Assembly: GCF_028389875.1 (NCBI RefSeq)
Contig: NC_084678.1
Span: forward strand, 16,894,899 to 16,958,898
DNA length: 64,000 bases
From: Rhea pennata
Lineage: Eukaryota; Chordata; Aves; Rheiformes; Rheidae
Direction: 5' to 3'
In this document: positions 12,897-24,600 of the stretch, in pieces
Numbering within the stretch: the first letter of the stretch is position 1
Layout: the number at the start of each line of letters is the position of its first letter
Translations under genes and position numbers: made by a program
Notes under the pieces: model-generated
What the model was told of the DNA's origin: nothing
Database searches by the model: none
The model's input: the letters and a program-made list of their open reading frames with translations, nothing else

Positions 12897-15800
12897 GTAA
12901 GTTTGTGTTTTTATATTTTTGCTTACTGATGCTTTAAGTGAAACCTTTAGTGAGAAGAAAAGAAAATACAGCCCATCTCCCAGTGTATTGCTACTTAGAT
13001 GTTAAATCTAGTTTTACATTATGCTTAATCACACGTCTCATAAAATTTGGAAACCTGTGCCTGTTATTGATGCAACTTTAAAGTCAACTTCTGAAGCCAT
13101 AAATGAAAGTATATAGTGTGTGTGTGTGTAGCGCTTACCACAAAAATTCTGTTTTATCTGTTTGCAAAATTGTAGTTACAAACCACCCTTGGAGTCCTTC
13201 AGTTAAAGTAGCTGCAAAGGTTTTGAACCCAAAATTGACTAATGTTAAAACTGGGATGACTGTTGCTTGACTTGTGCTCCTGTATTCTTAAAAATGGTTA
13301 CGATTTTGTGGATCATGTGATCTTTACTTTTTGGTGTTGACTTTTAGACCCCCATCTCTAAGTAATGAACAGGTATATTTTTTTTGTATTTGGAAATGTG
13401 TATTTCGCTACTGGTGATCTGTTGGACGTGGCTGTTAGGTACCAGAATGTGTGGATAGCTTATTTTTCAGCGTACTTGCGTATCATCTTCATCGTGATTG
13501 TGAAGTAGTTTGATTCTGTGCTGCACAAAAAACTCTGTAAATGCTGTATTTGAATAATGCTTTCAAAGATGGGAACACGAACACTTGGGACAGTTTGTGA
13601 CATAACAGATTTCTTAGTATTCCATCTCTGTTTCCAGCCAGAAAGGTTGAATTAAATAGAGTAAAAAGTTCACTTAAGGTATCTGTTATTTTTATTTTTA
13701 TTTCCTTTGATGGCAAAAAAAGATTGACTTAATGGTCACTAGGATTGTATGCCAACTAAAGAGAAATAACTGCACAGTATAAAGTTAGTCTTGGTATTTC
13801 TTCTCCCTTCCTATATCTTGACAGTGGAATCTTTTTTTTAATCTGTCTAATTTAGAAAAAAAGTGACAGTTTTGTACTTTCTTCTGCAGCTTAAATATTG
13901 GGGATGAGAAGCAGGTGTTAAAGCAACACTTTTGTTTCTACAGTAATTTGCTTCTCAAATAATCTCCAGTTAAATCAGATTTAGATCATTCAAAGTAAGC
14001 CAAGAAAATCCCTTCATTGCAATGAAATAGCAAAGATCCTCCGTAGCCGTTTAATCACCAGGCGTGGGTGCCACAGAAAGGTTGCCCTCCCCTGGCACCT
14101 GGGGGGCGGGCGGTACGGAGCAACCTGAGCCTGGGGGCATGATTTATGCATGGTATGTTGGAATCTCTGGTACGTGACTGATGAAATTAGTGGTTTCATC
14201 TTTTGTCATGATAAACTGGAATAATGATTGGACTGCACTCTATCCATCATCTTTTTCTTGGTTTGGGGATTTGGGATTTTACTTGTAAGATGAAGGACCA
14301 CTTGGCATAAAGACAAATGAGTAGAAACCAGTCATAAATTTAAGCTAGGAATTAGAGGGTGTCTAACCAGCTGAGAAATGAAGTTCTGAAACAGGCATGG
14401 TTTAGGCAAAAGACCAACTAGGTTTAAAATGAAGCTCGATGAAATTATAAATGAGAGTAAATGATGGATCATCAATGGACGTGATGAGTCAGGAGTTCCC
14501 TGCCGGTCTATATTTGAGGTCCCTGTTTTCCTGTCCTTTCACTATTGCATGAATTTCATTCAACTAAGCTCCAGTTACCTCATCTTTATAGAAAAGTGAA
14601 TTACTTGAGACAAATTTGGTCTGTAGATTTCACAGCAGGTAAGGGGATATGGCTGTGGCCGATAGGAGAATTCTTCCGCAGATGAAGCAGGCAGTTAAGG
14701 AATGTATTTTGTCTTTGACTTATTCAGAGTCACAGGTTTTTGCTTGCTTTAATCGCTTGAGGAAAATACCCTAATATAAGACTCCTGTGTTTTGTGGTCA
14801 CTATTAAATACAGAAGGGCAAGGAGTTTAATAGGAATTTTCAGCGTACAAAATGAGATTAAAGCAAGTGATAAAATTCTGGAGATCTGAAAACACTGTCT
14901 AGGTTGGTGCTAGCTTTGTAGGTGTTTCTTACTTTTTCTACAAACACAATTTGAGGATGTTGAGTCATTTTAACTCCTGGGTTATATAAAAAATAAAAAT
15001 AAAAGCAGGGGGTAGGGCGGGAGCACAGTAAACAAGATTCCTTCTTAAAAAAACCAAAAAGAGCAGTGTGCTAGTTTTCGTTTGTCTGATTTGAAAAGGA
15101 AATGTGCTAATTTAAAGAATAATAAGTGAACGTTCTCTGAGTTTAAATAACGCAAAATGTACTTTAATCTTAACTGCAACTACTAGAGAGTCATCTTATT
15201 TTCTTACGCAGTAAGTAACTGTCTCAAGTGGCAGTGTTAACATTTATTTTTCTTTTCCAGCCTAAGACTTAGTTGAGGTGTGAGATCGGAAGAATGTATT
15301 ACATGTATTTGAAATTCCGATGAGCCGTTTCTAGAGGGGTATAGCTCTCAAAGTCACTGCATGCATTCCAAGTTTCAATTTTTCTTTCACATAGTTCATA
15401 CTGTTGTAAAAGTTAATAGAGGTTACTCCAACGTTTTCATTTTACCTCATGTTCTTTTTTTCTATTCACTGTATATTGTAATGATAATGTGAGGTGTGAA
15501 ATTGCTTACTATTCAGTTAATGGAAAACAGAGCACAGAATGGTATTGTTTCCATGAACATCACTTTACTATGATATAGTGAAACATGCGTATAATATTTT
15601 TAAAGTTAACCAATTCAAAACAATTTAAAAACAGAAGGGAAAATTTAAATGTCTTGCCATTCAGGTGATCCAGGTGCCTGATAACCAGCAGCTAGATGGC
15701 TTGGAGAATTTATGGAGTCCATGGTATATGATCAAGACTGACTTTCTTAATACACTTGTTGGAAATCTAAAGAACATATATGTTTTGCAGAAAAAGGGCA

Positions 15801-18601
15801 TGTGTCAACTACTCATGGCTAATACTGATTTCTTGGGTATCATTAGTTACTGAACCTGCATAATTTCTTGTTGTAGATGTCCTTCAGCTTAGACATCAGC
15901 AGTTCAGCTGTCCGTGCCTTTACCCGTTCTCGTCTGTAAGGGCAGGTTGTTTGCCCATTTCCAGCTTCAGCAGTGCTATTGTACTGAGTCGCTTTGTTGT
16001 TTAACAATGTGTGTTTTATTTATGGTACTGAACTTTGGTAGCATTGTTATGCGCAGTTACACCACGTTTATAAAATTCTCAAAGGCTTTTTAGGTGATCG
16101 GTTTTTACTGCTTTTGCCAAGAATAAGCAAGAGAATGAGAACATTAATGCTCATTAAAAATGAGTTGGTTAATTTACATCCTTGTTTTCACATTTAAAAA
16201 GTCAAAAAGGTTTCAGATTTTGGGGTGATTGACTACCTAAAAGAGGGAGTCCTTTCACATTTTCAGAACGGCATGTTGCATACTTCTTTATATATCTAAG
16301 TTTGGCTTTTCCTGTTTACCTTGTTGCAACTAAAAGTGTTTATAGAAGCAATTCCAATGAATCTTGTTGTCCAAGTGATTACATGGTACACAGAGGCCTT
16401 TTCTTTTGGGCAAAACGGCTAATATTTTATTTTTAGTTAGCAGTTCACTGAAGTCAGTAATTTATACTTGCACTGGATGTTAAAGGAGTATATTTACATA
16501 GCGGTCAATTTTCCTGAGGGGGGAGGTAAAGGTATTCAGTTAGGCATGGAATTTTTGTACATGATAAATCAAGATTTAGGGGAGTTGTCATTTTAAACAA
16601 GATATAATAACCTTTACCCTTCTGTTTGTTTTCAACATTAGTTTACTGCTGAGCTGTCAGTTCTCTGAACAATAGAGAATACTATAGTTAGATAACTGCT
16701 AAACCAATGCTTCATGTTCCATATGCAAAGATGACTGAAGGAAAGCGCCTTTAATTTCTGATTTAAAAAGATAAAATTCTTCATTAAAGACAAACACAAA
16801 TTTAGGAGGAAAAAAGAGGTTGCTCACCATACTAGTCAGAATGACACAAAACCTAAATTCAGGTGCTGTTTGCGTCCTTGCATACAAACTACGGATTGTT
16901 TATGTGGTTTCTCTTCTTGTGATACTTGCAGTTGTTGAAACCAAATAAATATTTATTACTGTTTTAAAATTCATGTTTGTACCTTTTTGTTGTGTTGTAT
17001 ATATTCCTGGCTCATTTGGAATGATTGAGTTTATTGTTTCTCCTTATTCTACTTCATTGCCCATTCATTAACCTTAACTTTTGCTTTAAGAAGTGTGTAG
17101 TTTTTTAGGAACTTGTGTAACTTTGTAAAGGTGCTAATAAAGAATTAATAAAGCCAGAGTACTGGCTTGTCTTCACTGTATACTGAAATACAGATTGTTT
17201 AGGGAAATATAACTTAGAACTTCCTCTAAGTTGCCTGAAATCAATGTGTGGCCCTAATATAAATAGGACAGTTTGAATAATTTTGTGAGAATCAGAAAAA
17301 CGCTGAAACTTTTGGACGGCTAGATGAGAATTTTGCTATCAACCTGGAAAGCTATAACCCTAGTAACGCTTTCTAACAGAAAATATGGAAGAATTCACTC
17401 TTTTCCATTGTTTCCTATCTTCAGCTTATGCTTCCGGCATTTTGTTGTCCTCCTTTTAAATTATGATATCAAAATACGAACCGCAGCAGAGAGAAGGCTT
17501 CGCATATTGTTATCACGCTTGAATGGATCTAACTAAGTTGTGCAAGATTTCAATCTATGATCAAAGCAGAGGAAAGTAGATCAAACCTCCAGCCTGTGGT
17601 ACAAGAGTAGAATTTCCTCTGATAGCTGATAAAAAGTTCGGTTTGGGGTAGTTCATACAGTTTGAAACCTGCATGCAGTTTTACTTGAATGCTCTGTTGT
17701 GACCCAGATCGCAGTGTACAGTGTTGGGACGTAGAATAAACTTTGTGACTTGTCATTTGTAGTTGCATTAAAGAGTGGTTTTTGATGCGTAAAAGTTTCA
17801 ATCATCCTGTAGTAGGAGTAAAAAAAAAAAAAATAGAGTGCTTTAAATATGAACTTGTTTAGTTTTATTTCTCATAATTTATATGAGCCTACAGTATTTG
17901 CTTCTGATTCTGCCTTCCTTCTGAAAAATAATGACCTGCTCAATACTTTGTTCCAATCTGTAGTCAATGCCAATGTGCAGTCAAGTGTTCGGTAAGGTTT
18001 AATTAGCAGTTCGTAATGTATAGAAACTAGTCTTGGTCACAGTGTTTATTTGTATGTAGATTTGTCACTGATTATCAGCGTATTTGGAGGAATACTGTAT
18101 GTCATTTGGCTACTGCTACAGAGTAAGGAAAAGGATACGATCCTATTTCAGTCAGACGAATAATTTGTTTGTTTTTTAAGTGCAGTAGATTTTTAAAATG
18201 TAATGACTGTCAGATAGAACAGTTTTGTATGAATCTTTCAACTTCCAAGTCTATAAAATCAGAGAAATACATTTTCCCCCATCTTTTGTAAAGCACTTTG
18301 AGATCAAGGAATAGCAGTTTTGTATTAAATAAAACAAAAGGTCAAATATTGAATTTGAAAGCTTTAAATCTTAAAGAAATTTAGTAGTAGAATGAAGCTT
18401 GTTGTATATGTGTTAATTGAAAATTTAAATGTATATATTCAAAATAGTGCTTCTCAAAGAGGCATCTTTCCGAACTGTGATTGCTCTGGATATTTGTGCT
18501 GCGTTGTGCTTCTTTCTCCTGACGGACTCTTTAGTGACCGTGCCATGAGATGTCCACCACATACATCGCACGCAGACAAGGCGTTTTGGGTGGGGAGGCT
18601 G

Positions 18602-18647
<46 letters not shown>

Positions 18648-21600
18648 CCCGGCCTCACTGTACTGCTGCGTTCCCTCCCACTGACAGAAGATAAGCTGCA
18701 AGTGCTCATTCACTGTCTTTTCAAGGCCTTTTTTTAAAACCACCAGCTGGTGCTAGTTCACGTGGGTGAGATTCGTTTCCTGTGTTCCCCAGGGCCTGGC
18801 ACCAACTTGAATCGTTCAAGGGGCGAATGTGATGGCAAAGTGGAAGCACCATCTCCCCCGCTGCCTTCATCACACCTTGCCACTCAGAGCCCCCCTGCGA
18901 TCTGCTGTTCTGGTGAAATGTCACCAGAAACCATGATAAAAGGAGAGACGCCTTCCTCAACCCAGGTAAGATCGGGTGGGGGGAAATGCAAAAAAAACCT
19001 TAAATGTACAGGAACCTGCTTAATCAAATTCTTCCCAATTAGAAGTACTTTGAAAGACCATCATATCTTATTCTTTGATCTCTTAACTTATATTTTAAAA
19101 ATTTAGCTATTTTTAAACCTAAAAACCTGTTGAGGTCAGAGCTGACATTGTCCTAATTTTACCCTTTTTTTCCTTACCTCAACACAACCTGCATTCAGAA
19201 AACTATATATATTTCTTTAAAGTATACGGGTCGTCTTACTGTAAATCCATTAGTTTGCAAGACATTACATGTAAGAATATTAATAATGGCATAAAGGAAT
19301 CTGAGCACTTGGCTGTACAGTGCTTGTTTGTAGTGTTTTGGATTTGGGTTTCTTTGAATTATCTAGATACAGATAGAGGCAAACTGATTTTCTGTAATAC
19401 AGGAATTTGACATAAAATCTATTGCTTTCTATAGCATTTCTTCTGTGGTATTTTGAATGAGATTTCATACCCATTAAATGGATGAAAATACAGGTTTTCC
19501 TTTGTGGTCACCTTAGAGAAAGATGAGATGGTAAGAACTGCTGATAGCCGCTTCCCTGGTCTCTGACAGACCTGCCCAGGCCACATCGTAGGCTCTGCCT
19601 CATGGAGGGTTGCCATCTGCCGCACACCGGCATGTTGCAAATGGTTTATGAAAAACTCAGCTTTTATTTATAATTTGATTCAGCAATGCCGGAGAATGCT
19701 GCATAAAGGGAACTGAGCAGAATGTATATTGTTTTCTATGGGCTTTCTCTGCAGAAAGAATAATCTTTTATAGGACTAAGGGAAAATTTTCCAGTTTTGT
19801 TGCACCTGCTAGAAATTTTCTGTTCCATGTTTCCCACTGGCTTGAGTGGGAGCTACAAGTGCTTAGTGACACTGAAAATTGAGTACTGTTACCAAGGACC
19901 TAATTAGGAATGTTGATTACTGTCTTTAGGCATCAAATCTTACAGAATATGGCCTAAGTAACTAAGCTTTGTTAACAGCAAAAATTTTGTAAAGACAAAT
20001 AGCATTGCCAAGTCTAATGATGGACCTCTTAAAACAAGGGGTGAGGGTCCTGATAAGATAGGAGTCTAAGCATTAACTACAGAGATGTGTTCTCGTAAAT
20101 GCTTGCCTTAACTTAAGTACGCTTTCCATTTGCAGGCCACTTACGGTGGATTTTTAACACTTTGGCAGTTTGATAACTCTGACTCAAGTAAGTAGAGAGA
20201 AAAATATTTTTTCAGTTACTGTTATTTTTTACCAGAAGACATTGATTTGTACGTGTGTATGTGTATTTCTGTTTTAGATTTAAGTTTTTCAAGATCTGAA
20301 GACATGGACTTAACCAGTGATGGCCTATTCCTAGATTCAGCCCTAACCAAGAGATTGGTTTGTGGTTTCTGCAGGAGGGTTTTCGAATGTACTGACCAGC
20401 TGAAGGAGCACATCCTCGAGCACGCCTTGTCCGTGATTCTCCCCTTGGACTTCGCTGACTGTGCCCGGCCGGGCCTCGCAGACAGCCTTCCTCCGGGTCA
20501 GCTCCCTCGCTTCCAGTGCTCCAAATGCCCTGCGAGCTTCACTCTGAAATCAAACATGGACCGGCATGAAAAGACGATCCACTTCAACTGTAAGAAGATG
20601 CAGTGTCCTAACTGTGCCAAGCTGTTTCGAGACAAGACAGACTTAAACCGGCATCTTATGTCTGTGCACTCAAACGAGCGTACTTTTGTGTGTCTCCCCT
20701 GTGGCAAGGGCTTTGGTACACAGAAGAACCTCACGAATCATATGAAAGTGTGTTCCTTAGGCTCTGCCCAGCTAGGAGGGTTTGAGCTTTTGGATAGTGT
20801 GGAACCAAATCAGGATCCTGAGAATGCCTAACTAGTGTTATGTATATTGGGCATTTATTTCTTTTTAAACTAGGAAAAGCAAGTTGTGTCATTGTTTTCC
20901 TACTGCAAATAAATTTACTACAGGTGTAATGTAACATAGTAACTCCCAAATACTGATCAGGTTGATAATGCACGGGTTCCAGATACTGTATAAATAATAG
21001 TTGCAATCATGGTGCGGTATTTGTGCAAAGATACTTTTGTCAGTCCATATAATGGCACTTTGGATATTTTATTGGTATGGTAATACTGTGTACTTATTGC
21101 CTTAAACTTTTTCTATCAGTAGATCTCAAAGTGCTTTATAAAAGAAATTAGATGTTTCTCTGTGTTGAAAGGGAAAATAACGTACCAAATCTTGCGAGTG
21201 TGTTAGCAATAGAATGAGTAGTAGAATTCAGTTGTCTGAGTTCCGGTCTGGTGCTCTGTCCATTAGGTGACTCAGTCTCTGCAGGGTTGTTTTGGAGCTG
21301 TGAAAGCACTGAGTTGCTCCGCACCAAAAGATATCTGTGAAGGCTGGTTTTCTGTGTCATTTAAAGGAGGGGGGAGAAACATGCATCTTCTGTGTTTGTG
21401 CATCAGGGTATATGTTATTTAGGCTTTCAAAATTGTTGCAAGGTTTATATATTTTATTGCTTGGTATTATCTTTGAATATGTTAGGACTTTTAAAAATAT
21501 ACTCGAGTATGACTGTGACTTTCAGGAGTTCCCTAAGTTTTCTGACATATTTGTTTTAAATGATGTATTAAGTTAACCGAACTGTGAATGTTAGCTGTTT

Positions 21601-24600
21601 CTTTGAAAGAGAAAGAAGGGGCTGTGCTGTGAGCTATGGTGCATGTAGAAAATCAGTCATGGTTGTTACTGGAAGGTTGACAACTTACCTTAATGCCTAT
21701 TTTATTACTTTTTTTTAAGAGATTAGATACTTACACGTGCCTCTTGCTATATATTTACACACAAAACCAGACTGTAGTAACTGTTAAATGAAAGTCATAA
21801 GTGAAAGTGTAGTGCTTTTCGGCTGTGCTGTGTACAGCACAGCTTGTCTGCAGTTTGAGCTTTAGCATTGCGTGTATTGTAGGGTTGCTTTCCTTAGCAG
21901 GTGAGGCACAACTAGAAAAACCAAAACAACTTGCAGATAATCTTTTGACTTCTTCAGAAAGAAGTTGCTTCTCTCGTAATACGATTGCATCTCAGGGAGA
22001 CAAAAATGAGAAATACTTAATCAGGCACAAAAGGGACTAAACTGCCTGAGATCTTCAGTGGAGGATTTTTTGCAAAAGTGCTTTCTGTGGAAAGCCATTT
22101 CCACAGAAAGCAATTTTGCAAGTTTCTTTCTGCTCTGGATTCTTGTTATAGAGGGAATGGGTAGAGCAACACTATGCCAGCATTACCTATTCCTGCTGAA
22201 ACATGGAGCTTCGGAGAGCTCCACGCTGCATCAAGGCTGGGTTTCTGAGTATTGGGAAGCTGGTGTTTCCCTGGCTTGGTTCTCACGCTTTGTTTAAGCT
22301 GAGTGTCGTCAAAGCTGAGAATATGTTCCCATATAATCATTATAATATACCATACTTCAGTCATTTTTTTGGTGAAGCTATGCAATTTTTTTTGTTCCCA
22401 GAGACTTCTTTGTCAATCGCTTATACCTGTTAATGTCTAATTTATAATCCTTATAAGGATTATAAGTAATTTGCTTTTAAATAGCAAACGAGTGAAGCAG
22501 GAGAAAGCTGAGCCAGAAGAGCAAGTTGTGACCAAATGTGTCGTCTTACCCAGAAATTTGGGAGGAACACACTGTATTTTTTTTCTGACCCAGAGGAGTA
22601 AGACACCAGCAAAAGTAATTGCAGCATATTTTAAAAGACTCTGTTCACATGGTAGTAGCTATCAGCATGTTTCATGTTTGTTCTTTTTTTTTTTTTTTTT
22701 TTTTTTCATGTGGAAATTTTTGTCCCATTAGCGTATCAGCCATAAGCCTGACTTCTCTAATGTATTTGCTGGACAAAAGATATTAAAATCTAGTCACTGT
22801 AATAATGGTAGACATGGTGTGACACCTGTGTCCCAGTGTTGACATATGTGCCCATGAAAGACCATATTTGACCATTTCAACAGTTTTCTAATTAAAATTT
22901 TCAGCAGAATCAACTATTTTGAGCTTCATACATGACTGCATTATGAAAGCACTCATATAACTTGAGAATTGAATTCAACATTAAATTATTTTCCTGTAGT
23001 CAGATCAGCTCATTGTCCTTCTAGTAGAGGTTTAAGTAGTGTTTTACTTTCTCCATAGCATTAAATTGCTTTCTGACTTCAGTGCTGGGTTTTTCCAGTG
23101 TTACCTTCAGGATCAGGAGCAGATTTTTTAAAAATGTTAAAACCAAAGGATACAATATAGCAGAGGCTTACAAAGTTTACATAGAGCATTTTCTGTTTCG
23201 TTTTTATTTTGAATAGTATGTTTGTATTAGAAAATGGAATAGTGTGGGAAAATGATGGGAATTGTAAATTAACTATTAAATTGCATCTTACTATTTACAA
23301 CCTTAAAATATGATGACGAGTAAGTAGACAAAAATTCTCTCAGAGCAAATTTGTGAATTCTTCATAATGAGCAAATGAGTATAATATTTCAGTGATTATT
23401 ACATGATTACTAGTTTACAGGGTAAATTCAAAGTAGCTTCATCAGGCAGTAGATCAATCACTACTGCTTTCACTTCTCAAGTCAGGAATATGGGAACCTA
23501 TTTCATTTAATACTCCTTATCCTGAAGAAAGTTTTGTCACTATTTTCTGCCACCTGGAAGCTTTGTTGCATGCATATCTGCACTTCCATATGCAAACTCA
23601 AGCTATTGTAATACTTCACGAAGAAGAGCCAGTTTGTCTCCATTTGTCCCCTCATCACTGCCTGTTACCATCAGCGGTGCTCGCGGGAATTGTTCGGGAT
23701 TTGGAGCTCTAAAGGGTGCGGGCAGCGTTTGTGGAGCTAGTGGCTTCGGTGAAATCATTCCCGAAGGTGTATCTTTCCTGCCTTTTTCCTGCTGCAGCTG
23801 TGCAGGTTGGCCAATGGTCAGTTTTGTTCCTGTTCTTGTGGGATTGTAGGAAAGGGGAGGAATCAGAGCATCAGGTTTGAGTTGTGGCGGTTTTTTGTCT
23901 TCTATCAGGGCTTCTTTCTCATTAAGATGTATTGCAAAGTACTGAGCTTTCCTCCCGCTCCAAGACCTCCTTGCTCCAGAGGCTACTGGTTGGCAGGTTG
24001 TCCAATGCGTCTTGCAAGCCAGGTCCAAAAGCCAAAGGTCGAGTTACCAAATGTAGGCAGCCCACATACCATGGAAGGGAGGAGAGGAAAAATGAGGGTG
24101 TAGGGAGTTGAGCCACGAGTTTGATCCTGTTACTTTGCAGTAGCAACACTTCCAAATGCACTACTAGAATTCAGCATTTTAAAGACAAGATATTACACTA
24201 AAAGTTTTTTTTCTACCTTATGGAAATTGAAAATGACATAGTTTTAAAATATTTTGGGGAAAAGTATATAGGATATAGATTTTTTTCACCAAAATTCCGC
24301 TACTCAAACTTAGAAAATGTCTAGGTTTATGCTTTACTTTCTCTGATTCAGAGGAGTTCGTGAATGATTTTCATTAGAGCTTGATAGACTAGTGTTTTTA
24401 TTACTGTATTTTTGCAATTTATCCATGTTTTTTAAAAAAGTTTTTTTTTACAGGTGATGGACAGTAAATACATTTCCAAAACCGTATAGTATTTAAACTA
24501 CTTGTTACTTTTTTTGAATGAGGAAAGAGATGTAACTTTACTTAAGAAAAATATCAGAACATGAAAACCAAGAAAAATTAACCTCAGTGAAATAAGTAGT

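Noticed and set aside
18606-18646. Long A run as a possible retrocopy or SINE tail
   Set aside because: No retroposon body or target-site duplication could be recognised on either side.
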